DNA of 64,000 nt, taken from Flavobacterium fluviale. GTDB lineage: Bacteria; Bacteroidota; Bacteroidia; Flavobacteriales; Flavobacteriaceae. The notes under the pieces are model-generated. The model worked only from the letters and a program-made list of their open reading frames with translations. It was not told the DNA's origin and did no database searches. Positions 25,797 to 35,224 of this stretch are shown here, one piece after another. The position numbers and the translations under genes were made by a program. Numbering within the stretch: the stretch's first letter is position 1; each line of letters opens with the position of its first letter. The DNA is taken from the NCBI RefSeq assembly GCF_003312915.1, contig NZ_CP030261.1, forward strand, positions 2,356,001 to 2,420,000. The letters are read 5' to 3'.

Positions 25797-26399
25797 ATGT
25801 TTCATCTTTTAGATATTATTGGTACAATGGCGTTTGCTATGTCTGGCGCTTTAACGGCGATGCATAAAAAACTAGATCCGTTTGGAGTTTTTATAATTGC
25901 GTTTGTTACCGCAGTAGGAGGAGGAACGCTTCGTGACGTTCTTATTGGTCGAACTCCGGTGGGCTGGATGCGTGATATGCAGTACGTATACGTGATTATT
26001 TTAGGTTTCTTTCTAGCTATTATTTTTAGAAAAAAATTCGATAAACTTAGAACTTCTTTATTTCTATTTGATACAATTGGCTTGGGAGTTTTTACTTTAA
26101 TCGGTCTCGAAAAAGGAATTATGATTGGACTGCATCCCGGAATTTGTATTGCTTTAGGAACAATGACAGCTTGTTTTGGCGGTGTAATTCGAGACATTTT
26201 GTGCAACGAAATTCCGAACGTTTTTAGAGAAGAAATATATGCTACAATCTGTATTTTCGGCGGATTCGTATTCTTTGGTTTAAGAACACTAAATTTAAAT
26301 GTCGATGTTTTATATTTGGTTACTTCACTCGTAATTATTGTAATTAGACTGCTGGCTGTAAAATACAAATGGCATTTAAAAGCATTTGATCATAAATAA
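25797..26399 (+). CDS. TRIC-like cation channel (UPF0126/YadS family)
   Basis: A 200-residue, seven-segment membrane protein made of two copies of the UPF0126 unit: AMSGALTAMHKK with VTAVGGGTLRDVLIGR, and then TLIGLEKGIM with TACFGGVIRDILCNE. Prokaryotic TRIC homologues conduct monovalent cations as trimers in the inner membrane. The physiological ion here is not known. Confidence 0.9.
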   Translation: MFHLLDIIGTMAFAMSGALTAMHKKLDPFGVFIIAFVTAVGGGTLRDVLIGRTPVGWMRDMQYVYVIILGFFLAIIFRKKFDKLRTSLFLFDTIGLGVFTLIGLEKGIMIGLHPGICIALGTMTACFGGVIRDILCNEIPNVFREEIYATICIFGGFVFFGLRTLNLNVDVLYLVTSLVIIVIRLLAVKYKWHLKAFDHK

Positions 26400-26402
26400 T
26401 TG

Positions 26403-27353
26403 ATGACAAAATATACCGTAAAAAAATATAATTCGAGCAATTTTGCACTTTGGAACGATTTTGTCGCCGAGGCCAAAAATGCCACGTTTTTATTTCACCG
26501 CGATTTTATGGAATATCATAGTGACCGCTTTGAAGATTTTTCTCTTTTAGTTTTTGAAGATGAGAAACTACGTGCCATTCTTCCAGCTAATAAACGAGAA
26601 AATGCAGTGTATTCTCATCAAGGACTTACATACGGAGGATTGGTCTTTTTATCTAAACTGAAAGCAGAAAAAGCCGAAGTAATTTTAGATGAAATTTTAC
26701 TTTTTTTCAAAGAAAATAAAATCGAAACCTTTTATTATAAACCGATTCCAGATTTTTATTTTTCTGAAGGAAATGCAGTAATAGATTTTTTTTTGCTGAA
26801 AAGAGGAGCCGTTTTAGAACGAAAAGAAATGAATCTGGCAGTTAATCTTACAATTCCTTTAAAAATTTCTAAAAGCAAAATGAAGCATTTTAGAAGAATT
26901 GAAAACCTTGTTTTAGATATCGTAGAAGAAGAGAATTTCGATCCATTTTGGAAAAAAATTTTAGAACCAAGATTATTAGAAAAATTTGATACAAAACCTG
27001 TTCATTCCAAAGAAGAAATCACACTTTTAAAAACGAAGTTTCCTCTAAGTATCAAACAGTTTTCTGCATATAAAGATGATGAAATCATTGCAGGAATTAC
27101 GATTTTTGAAACCAAAAATGTCATTAAATCGCAGTATGGTGCTACTTCAAAAAAGGGAGAAGAATTTCGTGCCCTTGATTTTTTGTTTATTAATTTGCTT
27201 CACAAATACAAACGAAAAGGGAAACAGTTTTTTGATATGGGAATTGTGGATGAAGAAAATGACTCGGGCTATAATCATGGACTTTTAACGCAGAAACAAG
27301 AATTAGGCTGTTCCGTTTACAGCCAGGATTTTTATAAAATTGAAATAAAGTGA
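26403..27353 (+). CDS. GNAT/FemAB-like acyltransferase of the polysaccharide block
   Basis: A 316-residue protein of the double-GNAT (FemAB-like) type: N-terminal [20 protein letters not shown], then [12 protein letters not shown], and C-terminal second lobe [19 protein letters not shown] with [11 protein letters not shown]. These enzymes transfer acyl groups to amines. Start: ATG at 26403, 3 bp after the preceding stop (the TTG at 26400 is an in-frame alternative). It overlaps the sugar aminotransferase gene by GTGA, so N-acylation of the amino-sugar made by that enzyme is the natural inference. Confidence 0.75.
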   Translation: MTKYTVKKYNSSNFALWNDFVAEAKNATFLFHRDFMEYHSDRFEDFSLLVFEDEKLRAILPANKRENAVYSHQGLTYGGLVFLSKLKAEKAEVILDEILLFFKENKIETFYYKPIPDFYFSEGNAVIDFFLLKRGAVLERKEMNLAVNLTIPLKISKSKMKHFRRIENLVLDIVEEENFDPFWKKILEPRLLEKFDTKPVHSKEEITLLKTKFPLSIKQFSAYKDDEIIAGITIFETKNVIKSQYGATSKKGEEFRALDFLFINLLHKYKRKGKQFFDMGIVDEENDSGYNHGLLTQKQELGCSVYSQDFYKIEIK

Positions 27354-28474
27354 TACCATTTTTAGACCTAAAAAAAATCAACGAACCTTATGAAACTGCT
27401 TTTCAGGAAAAACTGAAAACTGTTTTACATAACGGCTGGTATATTTTAGGGAAAGAAGTGGAAATGTTTGAAAGAAAATTTGCCGAATACTGCCAATCTA
27501 AATACTGCATTGGAGTCGGAAATGGTTTAGATGCTTTAATTCTGATTTTTAAAGGTTATATAGAACTCGGGAAACTTCAAAAAGGAGACGAAGTTATCGT
27601 TCCGGCAAATACTTATATAGCGAGTATTTTGTCCATTTTGCAAGCCGATTTAGTCCCAGTTTTGGTGGAGCCTAAATTAGAAACTTTCAATATAAATCCA
27701 GATTTAATAGAGGAAAAAATAACCTCAAAAACAAAAGCCATTTTGGCTGTTCATTTATACGGGCAGCTATCGGAAATGGATAAAATAAATAAAATTGCAG
27801 GAAAATATAATCTTATTGTTGTAGAAGATGCGGCGCAATCTCACGGAGCAGAAAACAATATAAAATCTAAAATCGATCCAGAGGCTTCGGGACTTAAATC
27901 AGCAGTCGCTTTTAGTTTTTATCCAGGAAAAAACCTTGGCTGTTTAGGCGACGGCGGTGCAATAACAACAAATGATGCTGAACTGGCGAAAGTGCTTTTT
28001 TCGCTTCGAAATTACGGCTCTGAGCAAAAATATCACAACGAATATATTGGCATTAATTCGAGATTAGATGAACTTCAAGCTGGATTTTTAAATTTGAAGC
28101 TTCCTAATTTAAATGCTGATAATGAAAAAAGAAGAAAGATTGCAAAACGCTATTTGTCTGAAATTAAAAATGATAAAATAAAATTGCCATTTTGGGATTT
28201 TTCAAATAATCATGTTTTCCATTTATTTGTTATTCGGACAGAAAATAGAAACGATTTACAGAATTATTTGGTCCAAAATAATATTCAAACATTAATTCAT
28301 TATCCAATTCCGCCCCACAAACAAAAAGCTTTTTTTTCCGAAACTTTTGGATGGAATAATTTATCATTTCCTGTAACAGAAAAGATTCATAATGAAGTTT
28401 TAAGCTTGCCAATGAGTCCCGTTTTAACAGAATCTGAGGTTGATTTTATAATTGAAATTCTAAATCAATATTAA
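27350..28474 (+). CDS. DegT/DnrJ/EryC1-family sugar aminotransferase
   Basis: A 374-residue PLP-dependent nucleotide-sugar aminotransferase. PLP Lys194 lies in [25 protein letters not shown] and [12 protein letters not shown] are also typical. Family members transfer an amino group from glutamate to a keto-sugar nucleotide. With the FdtA/QdtA-type ketoisomerase at 32012 it fits FdtB/QdtB, making a dTDP-3-amino-3,6-dideoxyhexose (inference). Starts with GTG overlapping the previous stop. Confidence 0.9.
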   Translation: MIPFLDLKKINEPYETAFQEKLKTVLHNGWYILGKEVEMFERKFAEYCQSKYCIGVGNGLDALILIFKGYIELGKLQKGDEVIVPANTYIASILSILQADLVPVLVEPKLETFNINPDLIEEKITSKTKAILAVHLYGQLSEMDKINKIAGKYNLIVVEDAAQSHGAENNIKSKIDPEASGLKSAVAFSFYPGKNLGCLGDGGAITTNDAELAKVLFSLRNYGSEQKYHNEYIGINSRLDELQAGFLNLKLPNLNADNEKRRKIAKRYLSEIKNDKIKLPFWDFSNNHVFHLFVIRTENRNDLQNYLVQNNIQTLIHYPIPPHKQKAFFSETFGWNNLSFPVTEKIHNEVLSLPMSPVLTESEVDFIIEILNQY

Positions 28475-28476
28475 GT

Positions 28477-29751
28477 TTGAATTTTTATAAAAAAATAGGT
28501 CAAACCAGTTTGTTTAAGATTACTTCTTTAAACAGTTTCAGCGTTGTTTTAAAAATCGGAATTGGTTTAATTACTTCAAAAATACTTGCCGTTTTTGTCG
28601 GACCAAGCGGCATGGCTTTGGTTGGAAATCTTCGTAATTTTTTAACTTCATTAGAAAATATTTCCACTTTAGGATTTCAAAATGGCATCGTAAAATACAC
28701 AGCCGAAAATGAAAAAAATAAAGTTGAACTTCAAAAAATTACAACTACCGTTATTGTAGCTTTATTGATTACTGCCGTTTTTTTAGGTAGTATTTTATTT
28801 TTTTCAGCCTCGTATTGGAATACTCAAATTTTTGGAAACAGTACAGAATATCTGATGGTTTTCAGAGTGCTGGCTTTGGCTTTGCCTTGCTATGCCGTTT
28901 CCATTTTTTTTGTCGCTTTAATCAATGGTTTAGGAAAATTTCAGAAAGTAATCTGGATCAATATCATCGGAAACACAATTGGCTTATTGGTTTCTCTCTT
29001 TTTGATTTTACAATTTCAAACAAATGGTGCATTATTAGCAATTGTAATTGCGCCGGCGTTGTTATTTTTTGTTACGTTTTATCTCGTTCAAAAAGAAATC
29101 AACTTTTTTCAAATGGTAAAACTTGATTTATTTGACTTTAAAATCATAAAAAATCTTTCCTCGTATTCCTTGATGGCATTGGTTTCTTCGGTTCTGGGAC
29201 CATTTGTTTTTCTGGCAATTCGAAATCATATCATTCAGAATTTAGGAATTGAACAAGCAGGTTATTGGGAAACTATGACGAGAATTTCATCTTATTACCT
29301 CTTATTTGTCAGCACTATTTTGACCGTTTATTTTTTGCCAAAACTAGCAAAAGCATCAACTAACCAAGAAACTAAAAGTATTTTTTGGCAGTTTTATAAA
29401 TTCATTCTTCCTGTTTTTATTCTAGGACTGATTTTTCTTTATTCCATAAGGTTTTTTGTAGTAAGACTTCTTTTTAGCAAAGAATTTCTGCCTGTCGCAG
29501 ATTTGTTTTTGTGGCAGTTTTTGGGAGATGTTTTTAAAGTCTGCGCCTTGATTTTAGGCTATCAGTTTTTTGCAAAAAAATTGACTTCGGCTTTTATACT
29601 TACAGAATTATTTTCTTTATTTATTCTGTATACGGCTAGTGTTTATTATATTCAAATATTTCAAATAGAGGGAGTTGTAATAGCTTACGCTTTCCAGAAT
29701 TTATGTTATTTGATAATCCTTGCGATCTATTTTAGGAAAAGTTTGTTTTAA
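28477..29751 (+). CDS. wzx: O-antigen flippase, Wzx-like
   Basis: A 424-residue polytopic membrane protein of the MATE/MVF superfamily, about 12 segments, resembling WzxE-type O-antigen translocases (LITSKILAVFVGPSGMALVG and SALENISTLGF-like text at residues 50-70). It would flip a lipid-linked oligosaccharide unit across the inner membrane. TTG start at 28477, 2 bp after the aminotransferase stop. Its 3' end overlaps the convergent glycosyltransferase by 4 bp. Confidence 0.88.
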   Translation: MNFYKKIGQTSLFKITSLNSFSVVLKIGIGLITSKILAVFVGPSGMALVGNLRNFLTSLENISTLGFQNGIVKYTAENEKNKVELQKITTTVIVALLITAVFLGSILFFSASYWNTQIFGNSTEYLMVFRVLALALPCYAVSIFFVALINGLGKFQKVIWINIIGNTIGLLVSLFLILQFQTNGALLAIVIAPALLFFVTFYLVQKEINFFQMVKLDLFDFKIIKNLSSYSLMALVSSVLGPFVFLAIRNHIIQNLGIEQAGYWETMTRISSYYLLFVSTILTVYFLPKLAKASTNQETKSIFWQFYKFILPVFILGLIFLYSIRFFVVRLLFSKEFLPVADLFLWQFLGDVFKVCALILGYQFFAKKLTSAFILTELFSLFILYTASVYYIQIFQIEGVVIAYAFQNLCYLIILAIYFRKSLF

Positions 29752-30884
29752 TTTTCGTTCCATTTCTGCACGTATTTTTGTGCAATATTTATATAATTAT
29801 GATGTTCTTCTATAAAGTCTCTGGCGTGTTTTCCTATTGCTGTAATTTTTTCAGGATTTTCAATTAAAAAAGACAATTCATTTACTAAATAATCTACGTC
29901 AGGAATAGCGTTTATACATACTTTTTCAGTAAGATTGTAATATTCTGTAAACTCAGTTTCGGCATTAGTAAAAACCACTTTTCCTTTTGCCATTGATTCC
30001 AAAGCATTGTAGCCCTGATCGTATCCATAAATTTGATCTAATAAGATATGGGAACGATTGTAAAGATTAATGTATTCTGAATATGGAACACTTCGAACCG
30101 TAATTATTTCAACTTTAGAATCGTACTTTCTTTCTATTATTTCTAAAGCTTTTTCAAAATAATCATTTCCTTTTTTTAAATAATTATCATTGTTGATTCC
30201 ATGAAAAATAATGATTTTACCGATGATTTTAAGAGGTTGAAATTGAAGCTTGTCGGTATTTATTGGGTTTGGAATCATCCCTAAATATTTACCGGTTCCT
30301 TTAAGAGGAAGATGATAATCTAAATCTGAAGCAATAATGCCATTACAGTTTTCGTAAATATATTGATGCAGTTTGAAGAACTCTTTCTTGCGGAATTTCA
30401 AAACATTAGCAAATGATTTTTGATCAATTTTATGATTCTGATATAACGGAATTACAGATTTAAAATCAGGGTTTTCAAAGCAATATTTTACATTTAAATA
30501 ATCGTACCCAGAACTTAACAAATATAATTTTTGGTTGTTTTTTAAAAGGCTCGAAATGATCTTCTTCTCGAAATAATACGTGCAATGAAAACTGTTTTCG
30601 TTAATTAACTGCACGACATCAAACCCTGAACATTTTTTTTCGAATTTTAAAAATTGGCGGTATGTCAAATAAGAACTAATGTCGAATCCAGAAAGTTTAT
30701 AAACTGCAATTTTTACTTTTTTTAAAAAACCAGAATCCCATTTTTTCTGAATAGGAAAGTCGACTGGAAAGTTTTTAAAACCGTCATTTTGACCAATAAT
30801 AAAAACATCATGTCCTAATTTTTGCAAACCATCTTTCAAAGAATTGTGCAAATGACTGTATTCGCCTACCAGTAAAACTTTCAT
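29748..30884 (-). CDS. Glycosyltransferase, GT4-like
   Basis: A 378-residue GT-B fold glycosyltransferase. N terminus MKVLLVGEYSHLHNSLKDGL; C-terminal donor-binding lobe with IIFHGIN, ILLDQIYGYDQGYNALESMAKGKVV, where the Glu of the E-x-M pattern is conserved. Donor and acceptor cannot be predicted. Divergent from the next glycosyltransferase with a shared 45-bp start region containing mirror-image -7 elements. Confidence 0.85.
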   Translation of the reverse strand: MKVLLVGEYSHLHNSLKDGLQKLGHDVFIIGQNDGFKNFPVDFPIQKKWDSGFLKKVKIAVYKLSGFDISSYLTYRQFLKFEKKCSGFDVVQLINENSFHCTYYFEKKIISSLLKNNQKLYLLSSGYDYLNVKYCFENPDFKSVIPLYQNHKIDQKSFANVLKFRKKEFFKLHQYIYENCNGIIASDLDYHLPLKGTGKYLGMIPNPINTDKLQFQPLKIIGKIIIFHGINNDNYLKKGNDYFEKALEIIERKYDSKVEIITVRSVPYSEYINLYNRSHILLDQIYGYDQGYNALESMAKGKVVFTNAETEFTEYYNLTEKVCINAIPDVDYLVNELSFLIENPEKITAIGKHARDFIEEHHNYINIAQKYVQKWNEN

Positions 30885-30891
30885 TTATGTG

Positions 30892-30908
30892 TATATTTGA
30901 CAAATATA
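30892..30908. promoter_or_regulatory. Mirror-image divergent promoter pair
   Basis: TATATTTG at 30892-30899 (plus) and TATATTTG on the minus strand at 30901-30908 form a perfect 17-bp palindrome around one base. Each is a complete TAnnTTTG element, pointing outward to the glycosyltransferase genes starting at 30930 and 30884. Clear -33 TTG motifs are missing on both sides. Confidence 0.7.
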
Positions 30909-30929
30909 TTTACTTTTTTGGTTAAAAAC

Positions 30930-32015
30930 ATGAATAAAAAGAAAGTTGCAATTGTTTCAAATTCTTTAGGAAAAGGAGGAGCAGAACGTTTCGCAGCTTT
31001 ACTGACTTTAATGTTAGAAGAATCTGGCTTTGAAGTGCATTCTATTGTTGTAAATGACGTTGTAGATTATTCGTACACAGGAACTTTATATAATTTAGAA
31101 AAAGAAAGTTCTGGATGTTTTTCTTTCTTCAAAAAAATTAAAAAAGGAATCTTATTAAGGCGTTATTTAACCACAAATAATATAGAAATTGTAATAGACG
31201 GCAGAACTAGAAATGTATTGTTGAGAGAATTAATTACGAGATTAATTTATCGAAATACCAAAATCTATTACGTTGTGCACAGTTATAATTTTAAGAATTA
31301 TTTTCCTTCGTCGGTATTTTGGTCTAGAATAATTTATAAAAACACTGAAGCTTTGATTTGTGTATCGAAAACAATTGAAGAAAAAGTAAAGCAGCTTTAT
31401 AATCTTAAAAATACCATTACAATATATAATCCTTTTTTTATTGCTGATGGCGAAATCAGAAAAGAAGTTTCTGAAACCCAAAAAGTGATTTTGTTTTTTG
31501 GACGATTTGATGAAAAAGTGAAAAATTTTACATTGATGCTGGAAGCTTTTTTACAATCTGAAGTTTTTCTAAAAGGCTTTCGACTGCATCTTTTAGGAGA
31601 TGGAAATGATTTAGAATTTATACAGCAAAAAATTAAAGATCTAGATTTAAGTAATTACGTTTCTATTTTTCCTTTCAAGCAAAATCCGTTTGATGAAGTT
31701 CGCAAAGCTAAATTTACTATTCTAACAAGTTATTACGAAGGTTTTCCGCTTTCGATTGTAGAGTCGCTGGCTCTAGGAACTCCTGTTGTAGCTGTCGATT
31801 GCAATTCGGGTCCTAGAGAAATTATTCAGAATGAAATTAATGGCTTACTAGTTGAAAACAACAATGTTAAAGCTTTATCCGAAGCCATAAAACGGTTTGC
31901 AGATGATAGCGAATTGTACCATTTTTGCAAAAACAATGCAGCAGAAAGTGTAAAACATTTATCGCTGAGAAATATTGCTAAACAATGGAAAAACCTTCTA
32001 ATTAATCAAAAATGA
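30930..32015 (+). CDS. Glycosyltransferase, GT4-like
   Basis: A 361-residue GT4-type glycosyltransferase. NSLGKGGAERFAALLTLML at the N terminus is the usual acceptor-lobe motif, and TSYYEGFPLSIVESLALGTP with NSGPREII the nucleotide-sugar lobe. Start: ATG at 30930; the longer reading from TTG 30897 would begin inside the -7 element. Overlaps the ketoisomerase gene by ATGA. Confidence 0.88.
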   Translation: MNKKKVAIVSNSLGKGGAERFAALLTLMLEESGFEVHSIVVNDVVDYSYTGTLYNLEKESSGCFSFFKKIKKGILLRRYLTTNNIEIVIDGRTRNVLLRELITRLIYRNTKIYYVVHSYNFKNYFPSSVFWSRIIYKNTEALICVSKTIEEKVKQLYNLKNTITIYNPFFIADGEIRKEVSETQKVILFFGRFDEKVKNFTLMLEAFLQSEVFLKGFRLHLLGDGNDLEFIQQKIKDLDLSNYVSIFPFKQNPFDEVRKAKFTILTSYYEGFPLSIVESLALGTPVVAVDCNSGPREIIQNEINGLLVENNNVKALSEAIKRFADDSELYHFCKNNAAESVKHLSLRNIAKQWKNLLINQK

Positions 32016-32419
32016 CAAGTATTTCAGATATTCAGTTAATCGAAATTCCTAAAATTCAGGATAGGAGGGGTAATCTATCTGTTGTTGAAGGAGATACAAT
32101 TCCGTTTGTTTCTAAAAGGGTTTATTATTTATATGATGTGCCGAGCGGAAGCAAAAGAGGCGGTCATGCCCATAAGGAGCAGCAAGAATTTTTAATTCCG
32201 TTAAGCGGCAGTTTTGATGTGATTTTAAAAGACGGAAAAAATAAACAAATTATTACGCTTAACAAGCCGAATGTTGGATTGCTTATTGTGTCTGGAATTT
32301 GGAGAGAACTTCAGAATTTTTCTTCCGGAAGTGTTTGCCTGGTTCTTTCTTCAGCAGAATTTAATGAGGAAGATTACATTCGGGAATACAAAAAATTCAA
32401 GTTATTTAAAAACAGATGA
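32012..32419 (+). CDS. dTDP-sugar 3,4-ketoisomerase (FdtA/QdtA-like cupin)
   Basis: A 135-residue cupin of the FdtA/QdtA (WxcM-like) family: RRGNLSVVEG, the catalytic pair His52/His54 in GGHAHKEQQEF, and SGIWRELQNFS. These enzymes convert dTDP-4-keto-6-deoxyglucose to the 3-keto isomer before amination at C3. Whether the product has galacto (FdtA) or gluco (QdtA) configuration cannot be told. It overlaps the preceding glycosyltransferase stop by four bases and the convergent glycosyltransferase end by 18 bp. Confidence 0.88.
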   Translation: MTSISDIQLIEIPKIQDRRGNLSVVEGDTIPFVSKRVYYLYDVPSGSKRGGHAHKEQQEFLIPLSGSFDVILKDGKNKQIITLNKPNVGLLIVSGIWRELQNFSSGSVCLVLSSAEFNEEDYIREYKKFKLFKNR

Positions 32420-33328
32420 ACCTATTCCCATTTCTGCTGATTTTAGTTTTACTTCGATTAATATTCGCAGTAAAAAAGAAGGAAGCATTAATAAAAATCT
32501 CTTTTTTAAGCTTAGATTATCCAAATCAATTCCATTGTAATAATAATTAAAAAGTGTTTTATTTGAGGCTGTTTTACTTTTAACAGCGAGCGAAAAACGG
32601 TTCAAATCCAAAAAAAGCTTCAAGTCAGGATTTGATTTTTCAGCTTCTAAAAATTTAGTGAAATCCATTTTAGCAGTTAAAAACGCATCGTTTTTAGATA
32701 AACTTTTATCATCATAAACGTATCTTGCGAGAATTTGCCATGAAAATAATACAGGATAAACAAGTCCCATTCTAATCCATAAATCGGTGTCCTGACCGCT
32801 TTTTATTTTGGGGTCAAACAATCCAATTTCGTCAAAAATACTTTTGTGAAAAACAGCACAAGAAGTACAAATAACAGATTGTTTTAAACTTGCTTTAAAG
32901 TAATTTACAATTTCAGATTCGTTTGTTTTTTCAATAGAATACAGAGCTGGAATTGTGTTTTTAGGAGTTTCAATCTCAATCGCTCCAGTAAATATTTTAT
33001 GTTTTGGAAATTGGTTTATCTTCTCAAACATAACGCTCAAGAAATCAGGATACCAATAATCATCAGCATCCAAAAAAGTGATATAAGCGGCCGATGCTTT
33101 TGTAATTCCAAAATTACGAGTTTCAGAAGCGCCTTTATTTTCTTGAAAAAAATAGTGAATTTTAGAGTTTTTAAATCCCAAAACTTTTTCTTCGCTTTTA
33201 TCTGTTGATCCGTCGTTGATTATAATAATTTCAAAATCCTGAAAAGTCTGATTCAAAATGCTTTGTATCGTACTTTCGATAAAATTTTCTTTGTTGTACA
33301 GCGGAATTATTATAGAGAAAAAAGCCAT
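32402..33328 (-). CDS. Glycosyltransferase family 2
   Basis: A 308-residue GT-A glycosyltransferase: IIIPLYNKENFIEST, IIINDGSTDKSEE, TFLDADDYW (metal-binding DxD) and SGQDTDLWIRMG. Inverting GT2 enzyme; sugar unknown. The ATG at 33328 starts the usual family N terminus; an in-frame TTG at 33334 overlaps the stop of the upstream GT2 gene. Runs in the same direction as ftsE and the next GT2. Confidence 0.88.
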   Translation of the reverse strand: MAFFSIIIPLYNKENFIESTIQSILNQTFQDFEIIIINDGSTDKSEEKVLGFKNSKIHYFFQENKGASETRNFGITKASAAYITFLDADDYWYPDFLSVMFEKINQFPKHKIFTGAIEIETPKNTIPALYSIEKTNESEIVNYFKASLKQSVICTSCAVFHKSIFDEIGLFDPKIKSGQDTDLWIRMGLVYPVLFSWQILARYVYDDKSLSKNDAFLTAKMDFTKFLEAEKSNPDLKLFLDLNRFSLAVKSKTASNKTLFNYYYNGIDLDNLSLKKRFLLMLPSFLLRILIEVKLKSAEMGIGSSVFK

Positions 33329-33330
33329 TT

Positions 33331-34218
33331 TCAATGTGTTTTTAAAGAGCAGTAATAACCCAGTCTGTAAAGGTCAAAAAGAAAAAGAGATGGGTTTTTG
33401 CTTAATAACTGATTGATAAATAAAGGTTTGAAAATTCTGAAAGTAAAAGCAATTATGTTTTTTAAACCATATTTTTTAATAGTTTGAAAATAATAAGATA
33501 ACTTGACATAATCTTGAGCAATTAAATCAGATTCGACTAAGTTTTTTAAACCTAAAACGGCTTCTTCAGATTTTCTTAAAAAGGTTTTACTATCTTCAAT
33601 TCCTAAATGATAAACTGGATTTTCGATATGAATTACTTCTATTTGTTTCTGCTTTAATTCAAAAGAAAACAAAGTGTCTTCATGTCTAAGATTTGGAATA
33701 CTTTCATTAAAACGAACTTTTGAAAAAACACTTTTTTTGATTAAAAAATTCAAGCTCAAAAAAGACAAATAAGTGTTTTTATTTCGGTCAGAGACTTTTA
33801 ACGCTTCTCTTCTTATTCCGTAAATCCAGCGCAGCAGTTCATTTTTCGGCGGTTTTATGTTTTGATATAAAATACCTCCATAAACTACTTTTTCGCTGTT
33901 ATTAATTTGTGAAATGTAACTCAAAACAAAATTTTCATGCACAGGAAAAGTATCGGCGTCAAGAAAAAGTAAATCATCGTAAACCGCTTTTTCGGCTAAT
34001 AAATTCCGAATCGCGCTTCGTCCAATATTCTTTTGCAAAACGCTGTAAGAGACGTTTGTGAATTTATTAATTCTTTGGTTTTCAATTAAAAAATCCTGCG
34101 ATGCATCATCTAAACAAATAATTTCAAAAGGAATATTACATTCCAAAACTTGTTTGTGCAGCGTTTCTACAAGCGAAAAAATAGAATAATTGTAAACCGG
34201 AATTAAAATCGAAAGCAT
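33331..34218 (-). CDS. Glycosyltransferase family 2
   Basis: A 295-residue GT2 glycosyltransferase: [39 protein letters not shown] (DxD) and RHEDTLFSFELKQK. Its ATG shares one base with the ftsE stop (TAATG), indicating coupling to ftsE, so the two GT2 genes would be expressed with cell-division ATPase FtsE although functionally they belong to the polysaccharide block. Confidence 0.88.
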   Translation of the reverse strand: MLSILIPVYNYSIFSLVETLHKQVLECNIPFEIICLDDASQDFLIENQRINKFTNVSYSVLQKNIGRSAIRNLLAEKAVYDDLLFLDADTFPVHENFVLSYISQINNSEKVVYGGILYQNIKPPKNELLRWIYGIRREALKVSDRNKNTYLSFLSLNFLIKKSVFSKVRFNESIPNLRHEDTLFSFELKQKQIEVIHIENPVYHLGIEDSKTFLRKSEEAVLGLKNLVESDLIAQDYVKLSYYFQTIKKYGLKNIIAFTFRIFKPLFINQLLSKNPSLFLFDLYRLGYYCSLKTH

Positions 34219-34901
34219 TACACGCTTCTTTGCACCACTTCGAAGATTCTTTCATCTTCACATTTTAGTGTTTTAGAAGGGAATTTCATCAATAATGCAT
34301 AATCGTGTGTTGCCATGATGACGGTTTTTCCAGTTGCATTAATCGCTTTTAATACTTCTAAAACTTCAGAACTCGTCTGCGGATCAAGATTTCCTGTTGG
34401 TTCATCGGCAAGAATAAATTCTGGATCATTAAGAAGCGCTCTTGCAATTGCAACACGTTGTTGTTCTCCTCCAGAAAGCTGATGCGGCATTTTGTTCACG
34501 AAATCTTTCATGCCGACTTTATCCAAAACTTCATCAATTTTGTGCAGCATTGCATCTTTTTCGTGCCAGCCGGTTGCTCTTAAAACAAAAAGCATATTGT
34601 CTTTGATAGAACGGTCTGGAAGTAATTTAAAGTCTTGGAAAACAATTCCGATTTTACGTCTCAAAAACGGAATGTCGTTTTCTTTTATCGTTGCCAAATC
34701 AAATTCAACGATATGTCCTTCTCCTTCAACTAATGGTAAATCAGCGTATAAAGTTTTTAAGAAACTACTTTTTCCAGAACCTGTTTTTCCGATGATGTAG
34801 ATAAATTCACCGTGATTAACATCTAAATTAATATGAGAGATAATTTTTCTTCCTTCTTGATATATAGTGACTTCTTTAAGAGATAGTACGGTTTGTGACA
34901 T
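34218..34901 (-). CDS. ftsE: Cell division ATP-binding protein FtsE
   Basis: A 227-residue ABC ATPase: Walker [16 protein letters not shown]-loop VFQDFKLL, signature [16 protein letters not shown], Walker [14 protein letters not shown]-loop MATHD. With FtsX it controls periplasmic peptidoglycan hydrolases at the septum; the ftsX gene is not adjacent here. The following GT2 gene is translationally coupled. Confidence 0.93.
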   Translation of the reverse strand: MSQTVLSLKEVTIYQEGRKIISHINLDVNHGEFIYIIGKTGSGKSSFLKTLYADLPLVEGEGHIVEFDLATIKENDIPFLRRKIGIVFQDFKLLPDRSIKDNMLFVLRATGWHEKDAMLHKIDEVLDKVGMKDFVNKMPHQLSGGEQQRVAIARALLNDPEFILADEPTGNLDPQTSSEVLEVLKAINATGKTVIMATHDYALLMKFPSKTLKCEDERIFEVVQRSV

Positions 34902-35224
34902 AATAAATTGATTTGAATCGTAAAAGTAATAAGATAACGGTTGTATTCAAAATAAATTTCAATCATTTCTTAAGAAAAAGTTTAAATAATTGCACTGTGA
35001 GTTCTGTAAGTTCGTTTTAATAATTGCCAAGTAAAGTCTATTAATGCCTATATTGCTTAAAAGGTTTTGATTTATTTGTTTTTTTGAAAGTTTGAGAACC
35101 AATATTTTGAAGTTTTGTAACGCAGAAAATCACATCCGTTTATTAATTTGTTCATAATAAAACCTCAAAACGTTTCGTTATAAACGTTATAAAATGATAC
35201 ATTTGAATACTAAATATTACAAAA
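34902..35224. other. Gene-free stretch between ftsE and the TPR gene
   Basis: A 323-bp divergent intergenic region, A+T-rich, without an ORF. It holds a -7 element TACATTTG at 35198-35205, 19 bp before the TPR gene ATG, and just upstream an inverted repeat ACGTTT-N6-AAACGT at about 35169-35187. No convincing ftsE promoter or terminator was seen. Confidence 0.6.

Noticed and set aside
25802..26368. 188-codon ORF antisense to the TRIC-like gene
   Set aside because: Mirror of a strongly supported membrane protein gene; no motif of its own.
30897..30929. Longer N terminus of the plus-strand glycosyltransferase from TTG
   Set aside because: The TTG lies in the -7 element; the ATG at 30930 gives the normal family start.
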